Assembly: GCA_030248295.1 (NCBI GenBank)
Contig: JASANH010000933.1
Span: 186,001 to 250,000 of the forward strand
From: Mesodorylaimus sp. YZB2_4
Taxonomy: Eukaryota; Nematoda; Enoplea; Dorylaimida; Dorylaimidae
Length of the DNA stretch: 64,000 nucleotides
Direction: 5' to 3'
Shown: in pieces, positions 13,106-25,400 of the stretch
Position numbering within the stretch: the first letter of the stretch is position 1
Layout: the number at the start of each line of letters is the position of its first letter
The notes under the pieces: model-generated
Told to the model about the DNA's origin: nothing
Databases searched by the model: none
Seen by the model: the letters and a program-made list of their open reading frames with translations, nothing else
Position numbers and translations under genes: made by a program

Positions 13106-15454
13106 TCAAATTGAAAAACCTTTGAGTTCGGTGAAGACTTCAGTGAAGTAAGTTGGGCTGCTGTTAATCCGTAACATTTTGGTGCTGTGTTTGTTGACGA
13201 TCATGAGGCAGCGATCCCAAAATCGATCGCGATTAGCATCGACCAAGAATGGCTTGAGTGGGTAGCTAATTTCGTTGCCCATATATGAGTAGGACAAGTA
13301 GAGACACGTCAGGACAATATTCTGCAGTTCATGTTCCGACTCGATGGAGTCGGGTACTGTATCACGGACTAGCATGTAGACGAACACTAAATTGGCCGGA
13401 TTTATAAACGCTATGTCTTGCCATCCTTGTAGAAGGAGGGCACGATCTACAGTACGTAACCACATGACGGCGTCGGCGGGCTCAAAATTTTTTAATCTCC
13501 GACATCGTTGATAGAGGAACTCGCCGAGGCATCTGAGCAATTCGCTGGTGGAAGCCTGTATGACAGTTTTCCTCACACCATTCACCGTCGTCGTACTCAC
13601 CGACGAAGAGGCCGCTGCGGCCGCAGCTGCCGTAGCCGACAAGGAACAACCGTTGGCTGAAGAGAAATTAGTATTATTTTTATTATATAATAGTTGAGCA
13701 CTGGCGTTACGGTAGCCGCCCTGCGCTGACGGCCGTTTCGACGATCCAACGCTGATCAACTTGCAATCGACCACAGTGCTGATGGTGTGATTCTGGTGAC
13801 TATTCTTGTTATTTTGTTGATGACTGTGGAAGAAATTATTGTTCGAATTGGTAAACAGTTTAGCCGATTTGTTATGTTGGTGCAGTTGGTCGTTGGTGTC
13901 CACGTCTCGAGAGAGTTCTTCTTGTTTCGTCGACTCTTTTCGTTGAGTTTGGGCGAATTGCTGTAACTGGTATTGTTGAATTTGGCACAAATCTTTCAAT
14001 GCATCGCGGTTGGACGCGTTCGACACGTGATGCGCGTGATGAGTAGGCGAGACCGGCGTTTGAGCTACCATCGCGTTCGATTTTGTCAAGGAATTGGTTG
14101 AAGTCGATTGACGCATATCCACATTATTATTCAATAGATCCGATTTACTGAAACGGAGTTCGCCCCGTTTCTTCTCCCGATCGCCCGTCACCGACTGCGG
14201 GGGCGGGGGCGAGGAAGTGGACGGCGACGAGTAGTCGATATCGGCGATGGTCGATTCCTTGCTCGTATCCCCGCCACTGCTACTCTGGCGACTGACACTC
14301 GGTCCGACCATCGTGCTCGGGTTATTCATAAAGTTTTCTTTGATGGTATAAATATTTCCGAAGGTCATGCCTGGCGTCATGCTGCCGGAGGAGGGCGGTG
14401 GCGTGAGGATCGAGGCTGGCGGGATATTGGTGTTTGAGGGGCGCTGGTAGTCCTGGGGACTAATCATCCGGAAAGTGTTCTTATAGAGTCTATTTTTGGT
14501 ATTTTTGTCGTGGTTTTGTTGTTCCAGCAAGGCTCCCATAAAGTTGGCGTTGACGAACCCGTTCTTGCTTGTCATCGAGCCTGGGGTGTGGACGTTGTTG
14601 GGCTTGGCAGCGGCGTTGCCTACGATGAGACTGGTCGGTCTGACGGTGGCCTGTTGTTGCTGGTGGGCTTTGTGCACTTGATAGGAGTGATTCCTGTTGG
14701 CCGTGCCCACCGCCCCTTGATAATGATGATGGTGATGACTAGCGCTACCATCGCGCTCGGCATCGGCTTTAGGAGCCGAGCCATTAGCCAACGTCGTACT
14801 GGTTGAATGGATGAACGGGTTCATCTCCTTTTTACAACCGTTACCACCCGTCGTTGTATTCGTGCTGGTCGTGATGCCGTTGGCGGATACGGAGCCGTTT
14901 TGCCGGAACCGTCTTAAACTATTTATGAACATGGCGTGCTTTTTGATGTTGCCATTAGCGGAAGACTGGTTCGTATTCGTTGAGCAGTTGGTCGCCGTGG
15001 CTTGCGGCAATGCGGTTATGAGTCCGGCCAAGCTTCCGTTTTTCGAATGATGACAATTCTCTTTCCCGCATTGGCGATTGTTATTGGAAATCTTCGAGCC
15101 GGCACCCGAAATGTGATTACCACCATTGGCTATGCTCGAATTGGACGACGAGTAGGAATGGTTCTGGCTGGCTGGCCGGTTAGGGTGACTCTGCTGACAG
15201 TACTGCTGCTGGTAGAACTGTTGCTGTTGCTGCTGCTGGTGCTGATTCTGGAGGATGGGGGCGGCGTTGGACAGCAGATGACCACCGCCATTGTTGATCA
15301 AAGACGTAACACTTCCACCAGTCAGGCTCCGGTCGATGGAGAATGTGGAGTGGCGTGAGTAGCCGACCGACGAGTCTGACCGATCTCGAATATTATTGTT
15401 GCCAAGCACGGCTGTGGGCCCGCTGGAGGGTGATAATGAGAGCACGGTACCCAT
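13106..15454 (-). CDS. CDK5R1: Cdk5 activator p35/p39 homologue (single coding exon)
   Basis: 782 aa in one uninterrupted frame. It starts [10 protein letters not shown], the conserved N-terminus of vertebrate p35 with the myristoylated glycine 2, which fixes the start. The last ~150 residues are the cyclin-box Cdk5-binding domain: [53 protein letters not shown] and FWDRCL are all present. A second conserved block [13 protein letters not shown] lies near residues 171-183, where p35 has its basic membrane-proximal motif. By family it activates Cdk5 in neurons at membranes and the cytoskeleton. The protein is about 2.5 times the usual 307 aa because of a long disordered middle with Q, N, S, H and A runs (a Q run near residues 73-79, an A run near 610). 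Long open frames on the opposite strand are by-products of these repeats. Confidence 0.95.
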   Translation of the reverse strand: MGTVLSLSPSSGPTAVLGNNNIRDRSDSSVGYSRHSTFSIDRSLTGGSVTSLINNGGGHLLSNAAPILQNQHQQQQQQQFYQQQYCQQSHPNRPASQNHSYSSSNSSIANGGNHISGAGSKISNNNRQCGKENCHHSKNGSLAGLITALPQATATNCSTNTNQSSANGNIKKHAMFINSLRRFRQNGSVSANGITTSTNTTTGGNGCKKEMNPFIHSTSTTLANGSAPKADAERDGSASHHHHHYQGAVGTANRNHSYQVHKAHQQQQATVRPTSLIVGNAAAKPNNVHTPGSMTSKNGFVNANFMGALLEQQNHDKNTKNRLYKNTFRMISPQDYQRPSNTNIPPASILTPPPSSGSMTPGMTFGNIYTIKENFMNNPSTMVGPSVSRQSSSGGDTSKESTIADIDYSSPSTSSPPPPQSVTGDREKKRGELRFSKSDLLNNNVDMRQSTSTNSLTKSNAMVAQTPVSPTHHAHHVSNASNRDALKDLCQIQQYQLQQFAQTQRKESTKQEELSRDVDTNDQLHQHNKSAKLFTNSNNNFFHSHQQNNKNSHQNHTISTVVDCKLISVGSSKRPSAQGGYRNASAQLLYNKNNTNFSSANGCSLSATAAAAAAASSSVSTTTVNGVRKTVIQASTSELLRCLGEFLYQRCRRLKNFEPADAVMWLRTVDRALLLQGWQDIAFINPANLVFVYMLVRDTVPDSIESEHELQNIVLTCLYLSYSYMGNEISYPLKPFLVDANRDRFWDRCLMIVNKHSTKMLRINSSPTYFTEVFTELKGFSI

Positions 15455-17475
15455 GCCAGAGGGACGACAGGTGCGAATTAGGAAAGTTACTAATAAAAAT
15501 CAAATAAACCAATCAAACTGCTGCCGCCTTCACTCACTGGCGGGTGCTAATTCGTGTCATGCTCGACACAAAGGCTCGCTGGCAAAAACAACATGGCCGC
15601 CAGACTGGCAGCCGACCGTTTTGAGCTGGATGCCGCCCTAGAATGTCTGCATCATTCGGTCGTCCAGCCACCGATCCCCCAAGCACGGCTAACGGCTAGG
15701 GGCAATTCGGCATCGACGGTCTCGGGGTCCCGGCTTCCGGAGGCTTAGCTCGGCGAGCCAGCCGAGGGATTGGTTCCTTAGAAGAGGTGCGATGGAACGC
15801 GTGTGCCTCGGCCCGAAGAAGCAGCCGCTTGAAGAGGCGAGCGAATTTCTCTTCCCCACGTTTCCAACGTTGACTCGGCTCACGCAACAGTGGATACAGT
15901 GTAGACCGAGGTGACCGCCTCTGTGCCCATATAAGGGGAATGGGCTCCTCGTATTGATTTCCAGCCGCCGGGCGGACGTGAAGCAGAGAAGACTAAAGTT
16001 TGCGGACAGTGTGCGAAGAGGAACGAATCTATAGCCGTCGTTGGAACACTACAGAGAAGAGCCGTGTGACGTCGAGGCAGTCTATTAGGGGAGAAGGGGG
16101 AAAAATTGATTCCTAGTTTCGCCGGACCCTCCTCGTAGCAGTCCTAACACTCGGCCGTCTATGGTCATTATCCTGGCCTCCATCAATGCCTGGCGCACAC
16201 AAACGAGCCGAGGCGGTCGATTTTGCTTGACTGAATCGTTAGCTAAGCGGATTTCATTAGACAGACCTTGCATTGGGCCCCCGCACCGAGCACCCTCGCC
16301 GAGGACCCAATCAATTCCTCAGCATTGTACTAGTCCTCCAAATGTGCAATTGGACAAAAGGCTGAATGACGTAATTGCGACTGGGCTAATAGTTAAATAA
16401 ATTTTACAGCACACCGAGTGCTAAGAAATCAGCCTAAAACGTATTTTTTAAGTAACATGGTTAGAATGCCAAGTTTTCTTGCCATTTTCGACCTTATTTC
16501 TTTTGGGGGCCTTGGCGGCGAGCTTACGATCCGGCTAATCGTGCGGGGATCTTTTCTGAATTAGGACTGCGTCAGGAGTGTAATTTCGCTTCCGTCAACC
16601 CGAGTGACGCCTTGGATTTGTATAGGCATGAGAATGCACCCATAAAAAGGGCGCACGGAATCGGTGCCTGGCTCGAACGTGCGTATCAGTCCGGACGTGG
16701 TAGCCACATGGGGACTGGAAGAAATGAGCTGCCAGAGAATGTTCCCATCTCGAGGGGCTAGTAACACCTAGAAAACAGACTGGACCAGATATATGGCTGT
16801 GACTCACGCTAGCTCTTCTCCAGTCTATTGGCGACTTATCCTCAAGTGATCAGTGGAATCTCAATATGCTGAGCCTATAAGGAAGTAATGCCAACGCTAA
16901 CAAGTGATAAACATATGCCATGTGATAAACAGGATAAACAATTTCCCGCACGAGGTGTCCTTCTGCTGCCTTCATCACTAATGGGACATGGTGACGCAAG
17001 TTGAAAGTTGGTGCTTACAGATTCGTTTCCGCCGTCCTACGTTCAAAAGGCGTCGTAATTACGTTTATGCGGGTTTAGGAGAAGCAGGTTCATGTTTACA
17101 GGCTTCGCAATGAGTTGTTTGATCGAATCTTTATGCATAAGATATGGAGAATGACGGAGACACAAGGGGAGTAAAGACGACGGACAGAACATTAGAAGGC
17201 TATCTTATTGGTGTTCCGTCATCCCGAGGTGGGGTGGTCAAGCTGGAGAATAGCAGATGTGCTCCATTTGCTCAATATGCATGCTTGCGGACTGTAATAC
17301 GCCGGGGGAATGATCGCAGCTGCTAAAGAACTAACTGTACTTCTATTGCCAGCCCCCCCCCCCCGCCCAAAGTGCGAAAAGAAAAATGACAGCATTTTCC
17401 CATTGCGTCTTGTCACGCCCATCTTCGTAATCCATCGCTCATTTACTCAAATTCATTCGATAAATTTAAACTGAC
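15455..17475. other. intergenic between the p35-like gene and SLC13 copy 1
   Basis: Probably holds the promoter of the minus-strand p35-like gene at its left end. A C-run of ten bases lies near 17350. One possible orphan exon is listed at 16561-16767; nothing else could be supported. Confidence 0.45.
16561..16767 (-). CDS. possible orphan 3' exon of an unknown gene
   Basis: On minus, a good acceptor (CTGTTTTCTAG) opens a 68-codon frame that reads like folded protein (DGNILWQLISSSPHV, LIRTFEPGTDSVRPFYG, GVTRVDGSEITLL) and ends in a stop. A donor GTGAGT at about 16805 ends an upstream stretch, DKSPIDWRRAS, in matching phase, but an in-frame TGA comes soon above it, and no further exons were found. 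DGNILWQL recalls FG-GAP/PQQ-type repeats; that is only a hint. It may be a gene remnant. Confidence 0.25.
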   Translation of the reverse strand: MLLAPRDGNILWQLISSSPHVATTSGLIRTFEPGTDSVRPFYGCILMPIQIQGVTRVDGSEITLLTQS

Positions 17476-20400
17476 ATGGCAGATTCACAGAGAACAGGTT
17501 TTCACAACTTAAAAGTTGTACAGTTCATAGGCACTGCTGGTCGACCCAAGCACCTTATACGAACCTCTCCATCAAATGTTCTATGCAGTGTTGTAGAGAT
17601 GATACAAAAGCTAGGTGTCATGGCATGGCAGTATCGTTCTGCCATTACTGTCATTGGAGCTCCATTAGCAGCATCCATTCTACCTTTGCTCGTTGATGGC
17701 CAGGTGAGTTCTCATATTTTTCATCAGTCCAAGGCAGGGAAGGACATGCACCAGAGATGATGGTCATTAGCAGAAAAGTGCGTAGTGTGAAGAATGACGA
17801 ATGAGCGTCCGAGGTAAAATTGATGTGATGATGAATTGCAGGCAGCAAAATGCGGCTACGTGGTTATTGTTATGGTAATATACTGGGTGACCGAAGTGGT
17901 GCCATTAGCTGTCACTGCCCTTCTACCTATTCTCTTGTTCCCCGTGCTGGGAGTCTCATCAGCGAAAGAAGTGGCAGCGGATTATTTGCAAGTGAGTGGT
18001 GTTTGGAGTAGACTAGTCAAAGGGATGAGCACTGGGAGATGTAGGATAAGTATCTAAGTAAAGATTGCTGTCTGACGAAAGGGGCTTCGCTTTAGCAATG
18101 TCGAGTGTGTGCATGCATGAATACGATGGTGTTGGCGGGTATACGTGCAGCTAACGTGTATCCAACCAGAAGGCTCAGCACTCCAACATTTTAGGAACCC
18201 CTTTTCCTGTTGATCGGAGGCTTGAACGTGGCTTTGGTCATCGAAGAATCGCGTTTGCACGAGAGGATCGCCTTACACGTGCTCTTATTGGTGGGATCTC
18301 AAAGAAGATGGTGGGCGCGGAGTTTTTGCATTGGACACCCCTGCTCGATAGATGAGGTCCGTAAGCTCGGGCTATTTCCAGGGTCCTGCTGGGTATTATG
18401 TGCACAACGGCCTTCCTGAGCATATGGATCAATAGCACTGCCACGACCGCCACCATGCTCCCTGTCGTCGAAGGCATACTGAGAGAAATGACCTGCGAGA
18501 ATAGTGACGCGGAGATTAGGAAGGACGAAGATTCGAAAACGTTTTTTGAAGGACTGGCAGCAGGTGCGAAAATTGCTCAGAAACCTGACAGTGATAGAGA
18601 TATCGATTTACTCACGCTACGTATTCTACTGCAAGCTTGTAGCAGGTTTCTGCATCCCTATTCAGGTTAGACACAGAAGGCGGCGGGATTAGACATCACG
18701 GCAGAATGAAGAAGACGAGCCCTGAAAATATGGACCGTTTCACTCTCTCTTGACTCCATGGTCACAGAGATACGATAAGATGAGCAGTTCACAGTTGTGT
18801 GGCCTAACAATTAAAAGTTCCAGGTGTTGTTGAATCGGATCGACTGCTCAGCCGAAAACGCCATGTATCACACAAGGATCGTCAGTACTGCAAAATCATG
18901 CTCCTCTCTGTGTGCTACGCTGCGAACATAGGTGCCATAGCTACTATAACCAGCGCCGCCTCCAACATCCTCGCAGTCGGGATGATTGGAGAGTAAGGAC
19001 GGGTGCAATCTCGAAGATTCAGTTTTTCATATGCACTGTGTTGCAGCTTATACGGTAAATCTACTGGTGTCACTTATACCACTTGGATGGCCATCGGAGT
19101 TCCAACAGCGATCCTCAATGTTCTATTTGCTTGGGCTTGGCTTCAATGGCGATTCTGTGGATGGCGGTAAGCGCACTTTCCTCGCTGGCTGGTGACTGTT
19201 TCTATTCACATGTTGAGCAGAATGGTCCTTGGACGCGATGACAGAGATATGAATATGAAACCGATGCTCAGGGATAAACTACAAATACTCGGCAAGTTCA
19301 GGTATAATTTTCGTTTATAGCTCACGATCAGTTTCTGATGAAGAAAACGGTGGTATTTTTTCAGGTGGCATGAACTCGTTACTGTGGTTCTGTTTGGTTT
19401 CTTAGTAGCCCTATGGATATTTCGGGAGCCAGGGTCATTGGTTGGATGGGGCGCGTACTTTAATTCAGGGTGTGTATGTACCTATGTATATATTTTCGAA
19501 ATGGTCCCAGGGCAGGTGGCTCATATAAAGTATTGTGAGGGTAGGCAGCGGCAGATGATGTAGGTGCAGCCCAGCTTGCTCTCGTGCGTTTAGATACGTC
19601 ACTGACAGTTCAGCAGCAGTTTTGGTCATGCTCCTATTTTTCGTCGTTCCAAGAGAATGGCCGGCCTGCACGTGCATCGAAAATCAAGGTGGTGACTGTT
19701 TTTATGTGCCACACATAACAAGTCCACGCCAGCAGCACGTATGCTTTCATTCCAGATTCAAACGCGAGGAAATCACTGCTTGACTGGCCTACTGTGGAAA
19801 GTAAGCTCCCTTGGGGTGTTATCTTGCTGACTGGTGGAAGCCTAGCTATGGCCACAGCCATTGAGGTAAATCTACACTGAACCTTCCCTGAACGGAAGAC
19901 GGACTTTTTACCTGTTACAGAAGTCGGGGCTGTCAAGAATCTTCGGAGATTATCTTTCTGGTCTCTGCATCCTCCCTCCGTCTGTCATCTGCCTGTTCAT
20001 ACTGCTTCTGGGCGCATACTCAACTGAAGTATGCAGTAATGCGGCCGTGGTCTCAGTGCTGGTTCCTATTATGGCTAGACTGGTGAGTTTAGTTTGTCCG
20101 ACCGATTCCGGACCACTTGCAGTATGATTCTCTTGCAGGCAGCCGACCTAACCGTACACCCACTTTATTTCATCCTGTCGGCAGCTATCGGAGTCAACTA
20201 CGCATTTATGCTGCCTGTATCGACGGCACCGAATGCATTGGTTTATTCTTACAGTAAAGGTTTATTGAAAGTGCCAGAAATGGTGAGCCACTTCCTTTGG
20301 ATTGAACTGAATACCAGACGGCTAGGCTTTCAGGCGTTCAGCGGGTTGATCATGAATTTGTTGGCCGTGATAGGCGCCTATCTCGTGATGAACACTGTTG

Positions 20401-20495
20401 CTGTGGTCGTATTTCAACTGGGCGATTACCCCGCTTGGGCACCTTCAGCTGGAGGCAACGCTAGTGATTTGGTTAACTGGACTATCACGAACTGA
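17476..20495 (+). CDS. SLC13-type Na+/carboxylate (or sulfate) cotransporter, copy 1, 13 exons
   Basis: 607 aa by my join: 17476-17703, 17842-17991, 18195-18310, 18382-18563, 18824-18992, 19047-19166, 19221-19301, 19365-19469, 19594-19688, 19756-19865, 19921-20082, 20139-20282, 20334-20495. The family pattern is clear throughout: YWVTEVVPLAVTALLP, EPLFLLIGGLNVAL, TAFLSIWINSTATTATMLP, the inter-repeat loop, YGKSTGVTYTTW, LPWGVILLTGGSLAMATAIE, STEVCSNAAVVSVLVP and the signature region YAFMLPVSTAPNAL, then the last helix. It would import di/tricarboxylates or sulfate with sodium across the plasma membrane. The end of exon 4 is uncertain: a donor at 18564 (GTGCGA) and one at about 18666 (GTTAGA) both keep frame, the latter adding about 34 residues to the cytoplasmic loop. 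The first carboxylate motif reads NST rather than SNT, and the second SNA. Gene copy 2 follows 435 bp on. Confidence 0.92.
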
Positions 20496-20930
20496 ATGAG
20501 TGAAATATGCAGCCACATCAACCATCGCATATGAAGAACTCGTAGGATAAGAGCAAAGTGTTTCGTGAACAGACCTATATGAAGTCGTCTCTGCAAAAAC
20601 TCAGTTTGAACTACTACTAATCCAACATCACATCACGTCAGCCCACCTATAACAGTTACGACTCCTGATCAGCAGCTCTTTTCTCGTGACATCTCTTCTT
20701 CGACCCTTACATTTGGCCGGCAATCATGAAAAGCATTTTAAAAGCATGTTAACACCCGAGTTGACAGTAAAAATCAGCGCTTAACTGATAAGCTTAATGA
20801 TGTTGCACCTGGTTAAAGGGCTCTAAAGTTGAACTTAATTTTCCTCACGGAAGCCTCCAACAGTTTCCAAACAGGACTCATCGTCAGTTTCGCATCTGTC
20901 TGCCCGTCTGTGCGTACGGTCGAATCGAGC

Positions 20931-23736
20931 ATGCTTTGGACACTGATAAAAGATACTTGGAGGTATCGAGGTAGCCTGGTTATTTTGGGGACACCCATAG
21001 CCGCTTCGATTCTTCCTATCATATCTCCTTGCCAAGTAAGACTTGTGGTTCTACCGTGATGAGGGCTAAGCTTCGTTTGGCCGCTTTAGGAAACGAAATG
21101 TGCCTGTGTGGTCATCATATTGGCCGTATACTGGATGACCGAAGTTATCCCAATGTCCATGACAGCCCTGCTCCCCATGGTCTTATTCCCGATAGCTGGT
21201 GTGTCGACCGCAAAGCAAATCGCTAGCGATTACTTGCAGGTACAGTATGTAGATACAGTAGAAGTGACAAGGCACACTGGATACGGCACATCGTCCTATC
21301 CTAGGAACCACTTTTCATGCTCATCGGAGGCTTAGCAGTGGCGCTGGCCATCGAAGAAGCGAGGCTGCATGAACGGGTCGCCCTGAGGGTTTTATTGTTC
21401 GTCGGGCCACAAACTAGGTGGTAAGCTTGCAGTGTCCTGCAGCAGCTCATAGTATCGAGAGGGTATCACACTCTAGTCTAGGATCCTGCTTGGTATCATG
21501 TTGACGTCAGCCTTCCTCAGCATGTGGATAAGCAATACGGCTACCACAGCAACTATGATCCCCATTGTCGAAGCCTTGCTGGTCGAAATGATCAAATGCA
21601 GCGACGTGCACGTGCACAGGTCGGAAAGAAAGATTTCGAAGGCGTTGTTGGAGAGGGAACTGGGGCGTAAGTTTACTGTCCCCTCCCAGTCTGCCTGCTT
21701 CAGACTCTTCGTTTCAGAAGTTGAAGCGCAGCACATTTTGGACAAGGATAAGCTGTCTGGTGGCCACCTGTCCTTTTGCAAAATGATGCTATTATCAATT
21801 TGCTACTCGGCAAACATCGGTGGTGTGGCCACCATAACTGGAACTGGAACTAATATATTGGCTGTTGGGATGCTTGAATCGTAAGTCTATAATTTTCTTC
21901 TGACAGTGCGGATGATGAGTTCCTGGTGGACAAACTGCCTCCTACGGCGGGACTTAAAGCGAGTCCATCCTGATACAAATAATATTTTCTGTGTTTCTGT
22001 CCATCAGTGGGCACCCCGGCCCTGATAGGCCATCACAGAAAGCGGTAAGGCATACGAGCATGAATGATGAAGCCTGGGAAATGATAGAAAATGCCCCCTG
22101 TCCATACCAACCACTCAACCAGAGTACCAGCGTCAGGTTTCCGTTCCCATAAGAGAATACTGTGCTTAGGGCCTATGGACCGGACACTGGGGTCACATTC
22201 GCAACCTGGTTCTGTGTTGGATTCCCAGTCGCTTTTCTAAACGTCATTGTGGCGTGGTTATGGTTGCAGTTGCACTTCTGTGGTTGGAAGTAAGTGGCTG
22301 CTGTCTCTTTGTATTTCGCTTTTTTTACGCTGTTTGGTGAAAGCGCTACCAGTAGGGACATATATGATTCTTTGACCAAATGAACTTGATGGTATTCCTT
22401 GCAGGACCTTACTAGGCCGGCACCGAGATAACAAAGGAAAGGAAGAGATGGCGGCCTCACTCAGACAGAAACTGGTTGCACTGGGACCATTCAAGTAACG
22501 ACCATAGTTGACCTCTAAAGAAACCAAGTCGATTCATAAAATATTATCCTCGCTTTTACAGCTGGCGTGACATTACGACAAGTGGGTTGTTCTTACTTCT
22601 TGTCATCCTGTGGCTATTCCGAGCACCGGGTTCAATGCCTGGCTGGTGCCATCTATTCTTGCCAGGGTATGCTCCAAAGAAAGCTGCGGAGTTTGATGTT
22701 TGGCAGAGCGGATTTCCCCTTGTTTTCAGCTATGTTACGGACAGTTCAGCAGTTATTCTGGTAATGTTTTTGTACTTTATCATTCCTGCTGAAAAGCCAG
22801 ATTTTCTTTGTGTTCGTGGACGCGGTAAGTTTTTCTATCAATATTTCCGTATGGCTTTGCACAGAGCTCTTTGTCACACAGATCGTAAAAAGTCCCCGAA
22901 ATTGAGAAATTCACTTCTGAACTGGCCACTGGTCGAAAATCGATTGCCTTGGGGAATTATTCTTCTGGCTGGGGGGAGTTTAGCCATGGCGGGTGCCATC
23001 GAGGTTGGGCAACTAGCCACTGTCTCCTGGAACTCATTGCATAAACTTCAATTTTCAGCGATCTGGACTGTCGAAAGCATTGGGGTTCCAGCTAGCAAAA
23101 ATCGGCCATATTCACCCATATCTCATATGCGCCATTGTTCTCATAATGTCCGCATTTACGACCGAAGTCAGCAGCAATGCGGCGGCGGTGTCCATTTTGA
23201 TACCATTGATGGGATCTTTGGTGAGTTTTGGCTCTGGGCTGCTTTGGTGGTGTATCTTCGCCCTTATTCACCAATTTCTGGCGCAAATCTTTCATTTCCC
23301 GCGTCTTACTGGACAAATGACAACAGCGGGCAACGACTGGTCAGTCATTTGTTGATTGTGTTCCTTCGCTACTTTTAGGCAGAAAAACTACATGTAAACC
23401 CGTTGTACTTCATACTTCCCGCTGTTATTGGAGTCATGCTCCAGTGTACGCGTTCATGCTCCCAGTGGCCACTGCACCAAATGCTCTGGTATTCGGGCGA
23501 GGACTGCTCAAAGTGTCTGACATGGTAATGTGGCATAAGGGATGCCCAAACGTGTTTGGACATCACACCAGCTGTTTCAGGTTGTCAGTGGTTTCGTGAT
23601 GAATTTGTTGACCATCGTCGTGACCTACTTTTTGGTCAACACTGTTGCCACAGCCGTATTCGACCTGAACTCCTATCCTGACTGGGCCCCGCTTGGTGAT
23701 TGGAATGAAACGAGACCTTACTTGAATGGCACTTAA
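20931..23736 (+). pseudogene. SLC13-type cotransporter, copy 2, 13 exons with one frame break
   Basis: Exons: 20931-21035, 21090-21239, 21305-21420, 21482-21666, 21718-21880, 22170-22289, 22405-22494, 22562-22666, 22730-22824, 22882-23003, 23059-23220, 23379-23524, 23581-23736. Exons 2, 3, 6, 8, 9 and 11 have exactly the same length as in copy 1, so the pair is a tandem duplication. Motifs include YWMTEVIPMSMTALLP, EPLFMLIGGLAVALAIEEA, WISNTATTATMIP, YGPDTGVTFATW, GYVTDSSAVILVM and TTEVSSNAAAVSILIP. Exon 12 is 146 nt, and its frame shifts near 23434 between PAVIGV and YAFMLPVATAPNAL: one base appears to be missing there. Everything else is intact, so this is either a very young pseudogene or a one-base assembly error in a working gene. 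The start ATG was chosen as the only one before WRYRGSLVIL; there is no long N-tail as in copy 1. Confidence 0.8.
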
Positions 23737-24199
23737 AGCTGTGGCTGTTACCCGTATTTTGTGAAGACTACTGTGAACGATTTGCCCGTATTATTGCTTA
23801 GGTAGTACCATAAACTTTTAAGCATCATTAGTTTCCCTGTCCTGTGGCAGTGCGTGCAATGGTGCATCCCGTGGACACATGGTCAACGTCTTTGTGGCTA
23901 GGAGGGGAAGAAATTGCGTCTTGAGTCAATTTTATCCACTTTATTGCTATGTGCTTATTGTGGAAAAAAATCTGTTTTATTGGTGGAAGTTTGATTCTAC
24001 ATTTTGGTCGCTCTCAGATGGTTCCTTGCCTGGGCAAATTTATAATAATTTCCCTGAGATATTTTCCCCCCGGAAAATTGGTAAACGTAAACGTACGTAA
24101 ATTGAACGTAAATTGACACATTTTTGACCTCTTAAATGCAACTTTGATGCAAGCTTATAAAGCTTCTCCTCGTGTGGGCTCACCACATACGTCCATAGA

Positions 24200-24705
24200 T
24201 GTTACCCCCCCCCCCCCCAGTTCGTCATACTTGCAATGACGAGTGGCTGGGCCCGCCCCGGGTTCGATCCCCTGTGATGGAGGTCGATTTGCGAGCCATA
24301 AACCCTCGCTGACCTTACACGCAAGGCCGTGGGTGACCCACCCGGTACCGTCAAGGTGCTCCAAGTGGAGAGACGGAAGCCAGACGAGGAGACAGTCTCG
24401 GCTGTCGAACACCGGCAGGGTTCAAAGCCCACGCGCCCATTGCCCGAGGAAGGCGGTGTCCAATCCAGGATGCCCTCGCGTGGGGGGGGGGGGGGCTCCT
24501 AGCGAAAACACGCAGAGAGGGATGCTGCTGCGTGTGTGCTGGTACCCGCACAGCCCTGCTTACAGGGTTTGACTGCTGACCGGCTATAAGCAAAAACGGC
24601 TTCGGCCCAAAAAATTTTAAAAAAGACTTGCCTAGCTCCAGTCGGAGTTCTTGTCCCGGTCGCACTCCCTCCTGCGTCCGCCAGACTTGGTCACACGCGT
24701 ATCCT
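24200..24705 (-). repeat. repeat family C, copy 1, with linked unique-looking arm
   Basis: On the minus strand, 24700-24615 reads GTCTGGCGGACGCAGGAGGG, then ACAAGAACTCCGACTGGAGC and GCAAGTCTT. The same blocks are found on plus at 40004-40200 and 59594-59768. The further ~400 bp down to 24200 carries GGGATCGAACCCGGGGC (box-B-like) and two long homopolymers (15 C at about 24205; 14 G at about 24481). Whether this arm belongs to the same element is not clear. Confidence 0.5.
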
Positions 24706-25334
24706 GCCGTCTTATGGTACAGTGGCTTACTTTTAGCAGGAGCATGATACAATCGACGATGAATGATTGCACACATCCGCAGTCATCCATGATCAAAACG
24801 TAGCGAACATTTGAACTCGCAATGGAAGACGTCAGACACTGACTACGAATCAGCATCAGTCGAGTTACGAGTCCATGAACTGATCGCATCAATCCGCTGC
24901 TGTAGTCCATGAACGACTGACCGAGCTGACGGGGAGCGAGAAAGCGTGATGGCGCGACTGACAGAGGCCAGTTTAGGAAGCAGGTAGACATAGAAATGTC
25001 CTATCTATAAGAGCCACCGTTAGCAACAGCACCAAAAATACCACCTTAGCACCCATTTTCGGCAAAGAAGCTTCTAAAAACACGTTGCTGTTTAGCTTGA
25101 AAGGTTATGACGTGACTGTAGGAGCCAAAGCGGTCAGATGGCACCAGCAACATCGAGGATGTGAGTCCCAACAATCCTGACCCAGACAGCAAGTCACTAC
25201 CAAGACCTCTTTTGTACACAGTCATGTTCGCTCCTTCCCTGCCTCATTAATGATCTCTCCATCTACTGTACATCTACACAACTGCGCGACCTAGCGAAGG
25301 CAAAGGCCAAAACTGATGGTGAGATTGGAACAAG

Positions 25335-25400
25335 GCAAGTCTTACGACCATACCAGCGGCCAACTGAAACATTGACCCGCGGGGTTAAATCGACAGTCAG
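25335..25400 (+). repeat. repeat family C, degraded fragment
   Basis: AAGTCTTACGACCATACC, CTGAAACATTGACCCG and GGGGTT follow the order of CTTGCGACTATACCTACGGC and TGAAACATCAACCCGAGGGG in the better copies, with several mismatches. Confidence 0.4.

Noticed and set aside
14496..15641. Several open frames on plus opposite the p35-like gene
   Set aside because: They arise from repetitive codons (CAG, AAC, GGC runs) of the minus-strand gene and show no domain.
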